This document shows, piece by piece, positions 9,168-17,000 of a DNA stretch of 28,052 bases. Source of the DNA: Bacillota bacterium. Lineage in GTDB: Bacteria > Bacillota > Clostridia > Lachnospirales > Cellulosilyticaceae. The translations under genes were made by a program, and so were the position numbers. The DNA lies in contig JAEYNQ010000057.1 of assembly GCA_023412455.1 (NCBI GenBank), forward strand, positions 1 to 28,052. The letters run 5' to 3'. Position 1 is the first letter of the stretch. Each line of letters opens with the position of its first letter. Under the pieces are notes generated by a model. The model ran no database searches. It was not told where the DNA came from and saw only the letters and a list, made by a program, of their open reading frames with translations.

Positions 9168-10007
9168 CTATATCTCCTCCTTTATTTGTCTCTTATTTTG
9201 GTATCTATGATAATAACTTTTTATGGTTTTGTTTATCCATTTTATTACCATGTAAGAAATAAGAATGCCTAAAACACCTGCTGCTACTAAGGTTATAGAA
9301 CTGGTAATAGCCAGTAAAATAATAGTCTGTCCCAGCATACTTGAGAAAAAAGCTATTGCTGCCATTATGAATATCCCACTGCCTATTAATGCAAGACTAC
9401 CACCAATAGCCCCTAATGCTATGGCGACTACCCCACCTAGTAGAATAGCTATAAAAGGAAGACACATTAGAAAAACAATAAGCTTTAAGGTACCAAATAT
9501 TATCCCCTTAAACCCTTTTCTATTCTCCTTTACACTCTTTTGTACATAGGCTTGAAAAGATGTATTTTTTATAGAATTAGGCTCCACCTGTCTTTGTGAT
9601 AATCCTTGACTATCTTGCCTTCTTGGGATGGGCTCTTTTTCGAAAGTATTCTTTAAAGGAGCACCTAACTCTGGAGCTTCTCGGTCTTCTTCTAAAACTT
9701 CATGTTCTTCCTCTAAAACTCCTTGGTCTTCTTCTAAAACTTCATGGTCTTCCTCTAAAACTCCTTGGTCTTCTCCTAAAACTTCTTGATCTTCCTCTAA
9801 AACTTCATGGGCTTCCCCTATCCCACTTACCATTTCTTCAGCTAATTGCTCTTGTTTCTCTTGTGAGGCAGCACTTACTAGAGGCTGCTGCCATTCCTCT
9901 AAATACTCTTCTGATTCTTTTTCATTATCCAAAGTGTCATTTTCATAAGGTTGATCTAACTCTTCTTCATCTGATAAGATGTAATCTTCATATTTTTTGT
10001 CACTCAT
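9168..10007 (-). CDS. acidic repeat-containing membrane protein, HAAS/DUF1700-like C-terminus
   Basis: The protein (279 residues from the chosen start) has a very acidic N-terminal half and a hydrophobic C-terminal part. Residues about 68-109 are six tandem heptads of the form EVLEEDQ/GVLEEDH, encoded by a 21-bp repeat at 9681-9806. From about residue 165 there are three or four transmembrane segments with Gly/Ala/Ile-rich helices (GGVVAIALGAIGGSLALIGSG), then a basic tail. The helices resemble the membrane part of HAAS/DUF1700 proteins, which neighbour DUF4097 genes in many Firmicutes. An upstream in-frame ATG at 10028 lacks a ribosome-binding site. The ATG at 10007 lies 8 bases after AGGAG, so it is preferred. 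It is the first gene of the operon. Function unknown, probably envelope-associated. Confidence 0.68.
   Translation of the reverse strand: MSDKKYEDYILSDEEELDQPYENDTLDNEKESEEYLEEWQQPLVSAASQEKQEQLAEEMVSGIGEAHEVLEEDQEVLGEDQGVLEEDHEVLEEDQGVLEEEHEVLEEDREAPELGAPLKNTFEKEPIPRRQDSQGLSQRQVEPNSIKNTSFQAYVQKSVKENRKGFKGIIFGTLKLIVFLMCLPFIAILLGGVVAIALGAIGGSLALIGSGIFIMAAIAFFSSMLGQTIILLAITSSITLVAAGVLGILISYMVIKWINKTIKSYYHRYQNKRQIKEEI
9681..9806 (-). repeat. 21-bp (heptad) tandem repeat, six units
   Basis: Six in-frame 21-bp units encode EVLEEDQ, EVLGEDQ, GVLEEDH, EVLEEDQ, GVLEEEH and EVLEEDR. On the plus strand the pattern TCTTCTTCTAAAACT recurs. Units differ at a few positions, alternating Q and H, which suggests duplication of paired units. 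Confidence 0.92.
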
Positions 10008-10058
10008 ATCCTTTACTCCTATTCCCATTTTATGATAACTCTATCCTAAACCCTATTT

Positions 10059-10097
10059 CTTAATATCCCTATCTTAATAAGCTTAAGATTTCTTAAG
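10059..10097 (-). promoter_or_regulatory. TTAAG direct-repeat array, putative VanR-type operator
   Basis: On the minus strand TTAAG occurs four times in 38 bases, starting (plus-strand coordinates) at 10059, 10073, 10082 and 10092. Spacings are 14, 9 and 10 bases, close to one helical turn for the last three. The array lies 52-90 bases upstream of the first ATG of the operon that ends with a VanR-like regulator. OmpR/PhoB-family proteins bind such direct repeats, so autoregulation is plausible. Confidence 0.5.
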
Positions 10098-10133
10098 AAT
10101 ATATACTAGTCTATTTAAAAAGTCTCATACAAA

Positions 10134-10207
10134 AAAAGTCATCCTATTCCTTAACGTATAAGTCTAGTATTATTATAGACTATTCATTAAGTTATAAGAT
10201 GACTTTT
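10134..10207 (-). terminator. terminator downstream of hppA
   Basis: Outer arms AAAAGTCATC (10134-10143) and GATGACTTTT (10198-10207) enclose an inner 6-bp stem, AGTCTA/TAGACT (10161-10166 and 10176-10181). A run of seven T follows on the minus strand (10130-10136). It lies about 35 bases after the hppA stop codon and separates it from the envelope operon. Confidence 0.8.
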
Positions 10208-10242
10208 ATTTAAGAATGCCTCTCTAAAATAGCTTTAAATCC

Positions 10243-12342
10243 TTATAGGAGACTCCAAGACAAGATAAAGAGTGCAAATACAATAGATACCATAGACATC
10301 AATTTAATAAGGATATTGATGGCCGGTCCTGCTGTATCCTTAAAAGGATCTCCCACCGTATCTCCTACTACAGCTGCCTTATGGGCATCAGAGCCTTTTC
10401 CACCTAGGTTGCCTTCCTCAATATACTTCTTGGCATTATCCCATGCTCCACCAGAGTTAGCCATCATGACAGCTAGGATAAATCCTGTTGTGGTTGCCCC
10501 TGCTAAAAGGCCTGCTACCCCATTAGGCCCTAAAAGGAGACCAATTAGGAGAGGTGTTGCAACAGCTAAAAGAGCTATCTTAATAAGTTCTTTTTGAGCT
10601 GCCCTTGTGCAAATGTCCACACAGGTTGCATAATCTGGGTCTGCCTTCCCCTCCATCAAACCAGGAATCTCTTGGAACTGGCGCCTTACCTCTACAACAA
10701 TCTTACCAGCTGCTCCACTCACTGAATTCATAGCCAAAGCAGCAAATACATAGGTGGCCATACCTCCTACAAAAAGTCCAATTAATACTTGTGGATTAAT
10801 AATGGAAAGGTTAAAAGCAAAGTCTATATTATGCTCCTTTACCAAAAGCTCAACTGAATCTTTATAGGCAGCAATAAAAGCTAAGGCTGTTAAAGCTGCT
10901 GACCCAATAGCAAAGCCCTTACCCGTAGCAGCTGTGGTATTACCTAATGAATCCAGTGCATCTGTTCTTTCTCTGACAACAGGGTCTAAACCTGCCATCT
11001 CTGCTATCCCCCCTGCATTATCTGCAACGGGTCCATAGGCATCTGTTGCCAGGGTTATACCTAAAGTTGACAACATACCTACGGCTGAAATAGCAATGCC
11101 ATATAAGCCCATATTAAAGTTATCCATTCCTCCAGACAAAATATAACTAATAATAACGGATATGCCTACTATGATTACAGGTAAAGAGGTAGACAGCATC
11201 CCTACTGAAAGTCCACTAATAATAACTGTAGCCGAACCTGTCTTACAAGAATCTGCTAAATTTTTAGTGGGTTTATATTGACTGCTTGTAAAGTATTCTG
11301 CAAAATATCCTATGCCTATCCCTGCTACAAGCCCACTAATAATAGAAAAATAAATACCAATATGCTCTTTGCCTAATACTTCGATCACTAAAAAATAAGC
11401 TAAGACGGCTATAAGTATTGCAGAAAAATAAACCCCTCTTCTCAGAGCCCCTAGGAGCATCTTTTGGGAAGCTTTTTCCCCTGTTTTGACAAAAAAGGTT
11501 CCTAGTATAGAAGCAACAACGCCTATAGCTGCTACTACCAAAGGAATAATAACCCCTTTCATAGAAAGACCTGCTGCTACCGCTAAAGCACATGAAGAAA
11601 CAATAGAACCTACATAAGATTCATAAAGATCAGCACCTAACCCAGCTACATCTCCTACATTATCTCCTACATTATCGGCTATAACTGCTGGATTACGAGG
11701 GTCATCTTCTGGAATACCAATTTCTACTTTTCCCACAAGATCCGCTCCCACATCTGCTGCTTTAGTGAATATCCCTCCACCCACTCTGGCAAATAAGGCC
11801 ATAGAAGAGGCTCCCATTCCAAAGGTCAACATTGAAGAAGTAATATAGACAATTCTCTCTGCCTCTGGGAAAGCTCTATAATACCAATCTAATATGTAGT
11901 ACCAAATACTCAAATCTAAAAGTCCAAATCCTACAACAACAAGTCCCATAACTGCCCCACTAGAAAAAGCCACTCTTAATCCACCATTCAGACTCTTGGT
12001 ACAAGCATGGGCTGTCCTTGCATTAGCAGAAGTAGCTATTTTCATTCCCAAAAAGCCACTTAAACCTGAGAAAAACCCCCCCGTAATAAAGGCATAAGGA
12101 ACAAAAAGAGAGACATAGTTTAAACGACTAAGTAGTAAGAGAATGAGAAACATCCCTACGAAAAATAGCGCTACTCCCTTATACTGCCTTATAAGATAAG
12201 CTTTAGCACCCAATCGGATCTTACTTGCAATCTTTACCATCTTCCCCGTTCCTTCATTTAACTTTAATACACGTAAACCAAAGTAACCTGCAAAAATTAA
12301 TGCAAGTATCGCACCTATTGGTGCCAAAATAACTAAATTCAT
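10243..12342 (-). CDS. hppA: K+-dependent membrane-bound pyrophosphatase, ion-translocating
   Basis: The 699-residue integral membrane enzyme hydrolyses pyrophosphate and pumps H+ and/or Na+ across the cytoplasmic membrane. Its length and roughly 16 hydrophobic helices match the family. The pyrophosphate-site motif DVGADLVGKVE is at about 196-206, followed by EDDPRNPAVIADNVGDNVGD. The C-terminal acidic motif GDTVGDPFKDTAGPAINI is intact. At about 467-476 it reads GNTTAATGKG. Alanine instead of lysine after GNTT marks the K+-dependent subfamily. Which ion is pumped cannot be decided by eye; many clostridial members pump Na+ or both ions. The ATG follows AGAGGGGGATAAGG. It is transcribed alone, with its own terminator and a long upstream region. 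Confidence 0.97.
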   Translation of the reverse strand: MNLVILAPIGAILALIFAGYFGLRVLKLNEGTGKMVKIASKIRLGAKAYLIRQYKGVALFFVGMFLILLLLSRLNYVSLFVPYAFITGGFFSGLSGFLGMKIATSANARTAHACTKSLNGGLRVAFSSGAVMGLVVVGFGLLDLSIWYYILDWYYRAFPEAERIVYITSSMLTFGMGASSMALFARVGGGIFTKAADVGADLVGKVEIGIPEDDPRNPAVIADNVGDNVGDVAGLGADLYESYVGSIVSSCALAVAAGLSMKGVIIPLVVAAIGVVASILGTFFVKTGEKASQKMLLGALRRGVYFSAILIAVLAYFLVIEVLGKEHIGIYFSIISGLVAGIGIGYFAEYFTSSQYKPTKNLADSCKTGSATVIISGLSVGMLSTSLPVIIVGISVIISYILSGGMDNFNMGLYGIAISAVGMLSTLGITLATDAYGPVADNAGGIAEMAGLDPVVRERTDALDSLGNTTAATGKGFAIGSAALTALAFIAAYKDSVELLVKEHNIDFAFNLSIINPQVLIGLFVGGMATYVFAALAMNSVSGAAGKIVVEVRRQFQEIPGLMEGKADPDYATCVDICTRAAQKELIKIALLAVATPLLIGLLLGPNGVAGLLAGATTTGFILAVMMANSGGAWDNAKKYIEEGNLGGKGSDAHKAAVVGDTVGDPFKDTAGPAINILIKLMSMVSIVFALFILSWSLL

Positions 12343-12668
12343 TCCTTATCCCCCTCTTCAATTTAAACTTTAACAACTTTCAATCTATTTTACTTTTTCT
12401 CCCAGTTTTCTTCAATGTAATCCTAAAAATAAGTTATATATAGTTGCAATACTTAGTATAATTTTTAGTTATTCCTCTTAAAATTTTCTTGATAAATCTC
12501 TATATTTTTAGTATAAACACCATAAATCTCTAATTAAATTTTATATTCGACAAAATAATTTTATGTTTTACTTCAACTCTTCTTTACTGAACAAAAGTGT
12601 CCATAGGGCACGTATTGGTTGGCGAAGTAGTGAAAGTGTAGAATACCAACTTTTCTACAAGATAAAAG
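12343..12668 (-). other. long upstream region of hppA with repeats and a 0A-like box
   Basis: About 325 non-coding bases. Visible structure: an exact 11-bp direct repeat ATAAATCTCTA (12492-12502 and 12522-12532); a TGTCGAA string on the minus strand (12546-12552) that matches the Spo0A box core; and a distinctly G+C-richer island at 12592-12655 in otherwise AT-rich DNA, with TTGGT/ACCAA and GTTGG/CCAAC pairing options. I could not assign a confident sigma-A promoter. Confidence 0.45.
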
Positions 12669-12709
12669 AGACCTTTTACTCTAGCTATTCTAACTAAAGT
12701 AAAAGGTCT
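12669..12709 (-). terminator. terminator overlapping the end of the pentapeptide-repeat gene
   Basis: Perfect 12-bp arms AGACCTTTTACT (12669-12680) and AGTAAAAGGTCT (12698-12709) flank a loop that contains the stop codon at 12694-12696. One arm is therefore coding sequence. TCTCTTTTATC follows on the minus strand. Confidence 0.75.
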
Positions 12710-13296
12710 TCTTCTTTTATGATTAAGCCTAGCAATTTGCTAAAAGCTAAAGCTTGCATGGCATTTACGCTTAAACCTCTCAAATCTTCTGTTCTTACAC
12801 TCATACCTAGTAACTCGCAGGTAGATAAATCTACTCCTTTTAATTTTGTCCCTGCTAGGTCTGTCCGGATCATCTCATTTTCTTTGAAAATGACTTTCTT
12901 AAGCTTACATTGTGCCATAGAGGTAGAATTCATCTTACAACCTATAAAATGGACTTCCTTCAACTCACTTCCACTTAATAAGGCATACTCTAAATCGCAA
13001 TTTTCAAAAAACACCTCATTAAAGTTACTTTCAAGCAACCTGGTTCCTATTAATCGGCAATTTTTAAATTTCACCTTGTGAAGTCTAGCCTCTTCTAAGG
13101 AAATATTAGATAGATCACATCCTTCAAAGTATACATTGACTAAATCCAAACTTGTAAGCAGGACTTCCCTAAAGACTACTCGCTTAAAAGTCACATTCCT
13201 AAAGATTACATTTATAGCTTCTTGCTCTTCAATTATTTCTCCTTCCAAACTACACTCCTCAAGAATAGTTTCATCCTTTAAATGCTTCTTCCACAT
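12694..13296 (-). CDS. pentapeptide-repeat protein
   Basis: The 200-residue soluble protein is built mainly of degenerate pentapeptide repeats with L or F at the centre, such as VTFKRVVFREV, CDLSNISLEEARL, CRLIGTRLLESNF and TDLAGTKLKGVDL. These should fold as a right-handed quadrilateral beta-helix. A short non-repeat C-terminal tail (about 165-200) includes MQALAFSKLLGL, which may form the dimerising helices seen in related proteins. The ATG lies behind AAGGGG with 8-base spacing. Relatives include Qnr/MfpA DNA mimics and many proteins of unknown role. Nothing here shows quinolone resistance, so only the fold is claimed. It is a single-gene unit between hppA and the EEP-family gene. Confidence 0.85.
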   Translation of the reverse strand: MWKKHLKDETILEECSLEGEIIEEQEAINVIFRNVTFKRVVFREVLLTSLDLVNVYFEGCDLSNISLEEARLHKVKFKNCRLIGTRLLESNFNEVFFENCDLEYALLSGSELKEVHFIGCKMNSTSMAQCKLKKVIFKENEMIRTDLAGTKLKGVDLSTCELLGMSVRTEDLRGLSVNAMQALAFSKLLGLIIKEEDLLL

Positions 13297-13362
13297 GCTT
13301 AAATCCCCTTTTCTCCCATCCTAATTTTGATCTAATTATGGTACTTCTTTCCTATTTTTTTA

Positions 13363-14136
13363 TTAAAGTGTTATCTCTGTAATGATAGGATAGTGATCTG
13401 AAGGATATTTCCCTTCTACGCTATCTTTTATCAGCTTAACATCCTTTATAGTAAACTCCTCTGACACAAAGATATAATCAATATGCATACCCTTCTCTTT
13501 TCCTCTAAACATGCCCATAGTAGATTGGTTATACAGTTCTTGATCTATTTCTTGTACAGCTACAAAATGCTTATTACTATATACACCATTTGAAAAGTTT
13601 TTTATAAGCCTACTATTGGGAGTAGCATTAAAATCCCCCATTAAAATGCAAGGAAGCTCCTCTTTGTTGTGATGCTCTTCCATGGCCTTAGCAATTATTT
13701 TTAACCCATATTCCCTTGCATAAGGCAGTAAGCAATCAAGGTGGGTATTATAAACTCTTATACGAGTACCTGTCTCTACTTCAATAGTCGCTGTAGTACA
13801 AATCCTTGGGAACAAAGAATACCAAACAGAACTTCCTATTTTATCAGGTGCGTGAGAAAGCCAAAATGTTTTAGATTCCTCTATGGAATAATCTTTATTA
13901 ATGAGTAAGTTGTTTTTTTCCAAAAACAACTTTTTTGTTCGTCCTTCTCCCAATATGTGATAGCCAGCTATATTTTCTTTCAGATCCTCCTCCATCTGAT
14001 TGGTTACTTCTTGTAGTCCTACAATGTCACACTGATACTTATTAATCACATCACAAACGATATTTTTCCTTTTTCTCCAGCGATTATGGATATCTAGTAT
14101 ATTATCCGATCTTAAATTAAATGTCATAACCTTCAT
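13363..14136 (-). CDS. endonuclease/exonuclease/phosphatase-family hydrolase
   Basis: The 257-residue soluble enzyme of the EEP superfamily (DNase I/ExoIII/inositol phosphatase fold) probably cleaves phosphodiester or phosphomonoester bonds with Mg2+. Family motifs appear in order: MTFNLRSDN near the N-terminus, IVGLQEVT with the metal-binding Glu (about 38-45), YNTHLDC, LMGDFNATPNS (catalytic Asp/Asn), HIDYIFV and the C-terminal SDHYPI with the catalytic His. No signal peptide or membrane segment is seen. The ATG at 14136 has only a weak AGGG upstream. Full length matches small stand-alone EEP hydrolases that are often annotated loosely. The substrate is unknown. Confidence 0.88.
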   Translation of the reverse strand: MKVMTFNLRSDNILDIHNRWRKRKNIVCDVINKYQCDIVGLQEVTNQMEEDLKENIAGYHILGEGRTKKLFLEKNNLLINKDYSIEESKTFWLSHAPDKIGSSVWYSLFPRICTTATIEVETGTRIRVYNTHLDCLLPYAREYGLKIIAKAMEEHHNKEELPCILMGDFNATPNSRLIKNFSNGVYSNKHFVAVQEIDQELYNQSTMGMFRGKEKGMHIDYIFVSEEFTIKDVKLIKDSVEGKYPSDHYPIITEITL

Positions 14137-14438
14137 ATGGCACTACCCTATACCCTTGTTTTTATACTGTAGCATTCCCACTCTAAAACTTTAGTATGAA
14201 TCCATGTAGCCCTTTTTATAAAATACATTTCATTATACAAATAATTGTAACACTTTTAACTCTCCTATAATAAACTATTTTTATTACTTCTTTAAGCATA
14301 TTAATGGCTATTTTACATATACTTATATTTATCACTATGCATACTAGGAATATTTTCCTCATACTTATAATAGTAGGGAAGTTTACCTCATAGTATGTCC
14401 CATTATTTTATAACTTAATAAATAGGAGGAGGAAGTAT
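14137..14438. other. divergent intergenic region
   Basis: About 300 AT-rich bases between a minus-strand and a plus-strand gene, so it must contain promoters for both. A TATAAT at 14366-14371 (plus) could serve the downstream small gene but has no clear -35 partner. Two similar strings, TTTTCCTCATACTTAT (about 14354) and TTTACCTCATAGTATG (about 14382), form an imperfect direct repeat just upstream of that gene. No gene or RNA was recognised. Confidence 0.4.
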
Positions 14439-14732
14439 ATGGGTATAGAAAAAAAACAAGAACTATTAAATTTTTTACAAGCAGAATTATTTAATCCTGT
14501 AATTAGCTCCCCTTATGCTTCACAAGCATTAAAGGATGATTTTAATCACATACTTTCTACACTCTCGCTTTTTTCTGCTGAAGGAATACTCTTATATGTT
14601 TGGAATATGTTAGCTAACGAAGAGGTTCAGATGGTTTTTGATAATCGTCTGTTAGATGAAGGCTTTTCTAATTATCATCATGCGGTTAATACCTTTAAAT
14701 CTCAATTCACCTACGACTGGTTACTTTCATAG
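14439..14732 (+). CDS. hypothetical protein, 97 residues
   Basis: I do not recognise this protein. It has a strong AGGAGGAGG ribosome-binding site 6 bases before the ATG, so it is very likely translated. The sequence starts MGIEKKQELLNFLQAELF and looks mostly helical. It has a hydrophobic stretch (SAEGILLYVWNMLA, about 46-60) too short and polar for a membrane span, and ends YDWLLS. No Cys and no known motif. It is the first plus-strand gene, 140 bases before the chemoreceptor gene. A long hairpin lies between them, so cotranscription is uncertain. Confidence 0.7.
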   Translation: MGIEKKQELLNFLQAELFNPVISSPYASQALKDDFNHILSTLSLFSAEGILLYVWNMLANEEVQMVFDNRLLDEGFSNYHHAVNTFKSQFTYDWLLS

Positions 14733-14806
14733 AATATTATCTATTCTTTCATTTTCCTCTTCAAATAGTCTATTATTCTACTTACTTTTTAGAATAACTA
14801 TACTTA

Positions 14807-14870
14807 TAAAGCTCCTCTCCATATAATTAAAAATATATTAATACTTATAATTATATTGAGAGGAGCTTTA
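14807..14870 (+). promoter_or_regulatory. long hairpin occluding the chemoreceptor ribosome-binding site
   Basis: A 13-bp perfect stem (14807-14819 with 14858-14870, core AAAGCTCCTCTC/GAGAGGAGCTTT) continues, after one mismatch, with 9 bp of ATATAATTA/TAATTATAT (14821-14829 and 14848-14856), around an 18-base loop. The Shine-Dalgarno GAGGAG is inside the 3' arm and the ATG follows at 14873. It may regulate translation, or act as a terminator or attenuator for the upstream gene. Confidence 0.7.
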
Positions 14871-14872
14871 TT

Positions 14873-16915
14873 ATGAAGAAAAAAAAATTAACTCTTTTCA
14901 TTCAGATAACTTCTATACTGCTCATAGTTAGTATTCTTCCACCTACTATCTTATCTCTTCTTATTACCTCCACCACAACTGATGTCATGCTTGACTCTTT
15001 AGGTGCTTATTCACAAAAACTCATGGATCAACTTAACTATAATATTTCTTACTCTACTCAAGCAATAAACACCTCCATTGATCAAATTTTGTCTAACTCT
15101 AATATTACGAATTATGCTAATTCCTCTCAAGCCTCTAGTAGCTCTCAAAAGACTTTGCTAAAAAATGAAATAGACAAAAAAATGTTTTCTCTTTTGGGAC
15201 AAGACCAATTTATCAATGGTATGTATTTTATTTCTAATGAGACCTTAGAATATAACATTAACTCCACCAAAAATATCACCTCTAATCTCAGAAACCTCAA
15301 ATCTTACTTGTCTTCACCTGAATTTTATAAGTCTACCTATTACGAAGCCATTAAAAATACTCCTCCCGACCAAAATACATGGCTCTATATTGATGAACCA
15401 GGTATAGCTAGTGCTTATGTTATACGCCCTATTGGAAATGCCGATTCTTCCTCTTATATTATTTTTTGTATCAATGGTACTTACTACAATGAAATCCTTC
15501 AAGTAACGAGCATCAATGAAGAGATTTCTATCGTCTTATTGGATAATACCCAAAAAGTCATATTTAGCGATAAGGAACTGGATGACAAAACTCTTTTTTC
15601 TACAACACACCAAGCCAGCTTAGACTCAATTTCCACAAACGAGACACCTTCTGGTACTTTTCTTCAGAACAATAGTCTTATTAGTTATGCCCACTGTCCC
15701 AATGGTTGGACCGCCTTTATTAACGCTCCTCTGTCTGTCCTAATGAAAGATTTCTATTCCTTGTTATCCTATATACTTATCCTCTCTATCGTTATTATCA
15801 TTATCCTTATTCTGTTCTGTATTCAATTTGCAAAATCTCTTTCTAAACCTATTGTTAAAATCTGTAGCTATATGACCAAGGTGAGTGAAGGTAATTTAGA
15901 ATTTCCCGAAACCAAGAGCATTAAAATCCCTAATAAAGAAATTCAATTGCTTGTCCATGGCTTTAATGAAATGACTAATACTCTTAAGAACTTGATCGTA
16001 GATGCTAAACAAGTTACTCAGTCTGTAGAAGTAGGTACTCACGCACTTAAACAGGCTGCAGAAAATACGTTGAATTCTGCCTACGATGTAGAAACTGCTA
16101 TCCAAAACATTACTCGTGGTTCCCAAGAACAAAATGCACAGATAGAAGAAGCTAATTCTCTTATTACCCATCTTTCTTCTAACATTAATACCATTACTTC
16201 TATGATTCATACTGTCTATACCACTTCTAGAGAAACCTTTACACTGAGTGAAACCACAAAAGGTGAGCTCTCTACATTAGTGTCTAGTGCCCACCATACC
16301 ATTGATATTAGCCAAGGGGTTAATGCCCATGTTACAGACCTGGGGAATGAAGTCAATAGTATTCGCAAGATCCTGGATATTGTTCATGGCATTAATGATC
16401 AAACTTCTTTACTTTCCCTCAATGCAGCTATAGAAGCAGCCAAAGCAGGAGCAAATGGCAAAGGCTTTTCTGTTGTTGCCGATGAAATTCGTAAACTTTC
16501 TTATCAGACACAAGAAGCCATCTCTACTATTTCTAATACTTTAGATAAAATCTATACAAAAAAAGAAATTACCCTGTCTAGTATGGAAAAAACTGTTTCA
16601 TCTATTCAGAGCCAGCTTCCTATTGCTACAAAAGCTACTGAGACCTTTCATACTATTATGTTTAAGATGCAAGATGTCACCTCTGATATGCAAAAGGTTA
16701 CGGAACTCCTTCAAACCATTATTCAAGAAAAAGATGCTACTTTACAAGCTATTAATGATATTTCAATTATCATTGAACAAGCTGTTAGTGTGACAGAAGA
16801 GGTTTCTGCTGAAAGTACTACTCAAACCCAATCTGCCAATACGATTAATGAAATGTCTCAAAACTTAGCTTCCAGTATTGAAGTCCTTAAAACCACCTAT
16901 TCAAAATTTAACTAA
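14873..16915 (+). CDS. methyl-accepting chemotaxis protein
   Basis: The 680-residue transmembrane chemoreceptor has a first helix at about 8-31, an extracytoplasmic ligand region of about 260 residues that looks Cache-like, and a second Ile-rich helix at about 296-318. HAMP (about 319-375) leads into a long helical signalling domain. The hairpin tip reads NDQTSLLSLNAAIEAAKAGA, followed by GKGFSVVADEIRKLSYQTQ (about 505-545), the conserved contact region for CheA and CheW. The ATG follows GAGGAG, but that site lies in a long hairpin (14807-14870). No che genes are nearby, so it would join a chemotaxis array encoded elsewhere. The ligand is unknown. Confidence 0.95.
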   Translation: MKKKKLTLFIQITSILLIVSILPPTILSLLITSTTTDVMLDSLGAYSQKLMDQLNYNISYSTQAINTSIDQILSNSNITNYANSSQASSSSQKTLLKNEIDKKMFSLLGQDQFINGMYFISNETLEYNINSTKNITSNLRNLKSYLSSPEFYKSTYYEAIKNTPPDQNTWLYIDEPGIASAYVIRPIGNADSSSYIIFCINGTYYNEILQVTSINEEISIVLLDNTQKVIFSDKELDDKTLFSTTHQASLDSISTNETPSGTFLQNNSLISYAHCPNGWTAFINAPLSVLMKDFYSLLSYILILSIVIIIILILFCIQFAKSLSKPIVKICSYMTKVSEGNLEFPETKSIKIPNKEIQLLVHGFNEMTNTLKNLIVDAKQVTQSVEVGTHALKQAAENTLNSAYDVETAIQNITRGSQEQNAQIEEANSLITHLSSNINTITSMIHTVYTTSRETFTLSETTKGELSTLVSSAHHTIDISQGVNAHVTDLGNEVNSIRKILDIVHGINDQTSLLSLNAAIEAAKAGANGKGFSVVADEIRKLSYQTQEAISTISNTLDKIYTKKEITLSSMEKTVSSIQSQLPIATKATETFHTIMFKMQDVTSDMQKVTELLQTIIQEKDATLQAINDISIIIEQAVSVTEEVSAESTTQTQSANTINEMSQNLASSIEVLKTTYSKFN

Positions 16916-16928
16916 ATATATTCTCTCA

Positions 16929-16957
16929 TTGATAGTCCTATATTTATTGGGTATAAT
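16929..16957 (+). promoter_or_regulatory. sigma-A promoter for the 140-residue protein gene
   Basis: TTGATA (16929-16934) and TATAAT (16952-16957) are separated by 17 bases, 44 bases before the ATG at 17001. Both boxes are near consensus, so this gene is probably transcribed independently of the chemoreceptor. Confidence 0.75.
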
Positions 16958-17000
16958 AAATTTATAAAATTAACTACTAAAGATAGGAGTCTATTACTTA

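Noticed and set aside
10008..10028. Upstream ATG of the acidic repeat membrane protein
   Set aside because: No ribosome-binding site before it; the AGGAG within this stretch serves the ATG at 10007.
9596..10063. Plus-strand open frame rich in LLGLLLKLHGLPLK
   Set aside because: It is the complement of the acidic heptad repeats of the minus-strand gene; the repeat phase keeps several frames open. No ribosome-binding site.
12694..13296. Quinolone-resistance (Qnr) gene
   Set aside because: Only the pentapeptide-repeat fold is shared; Qnr-specific loops or organisation could not be recognised.
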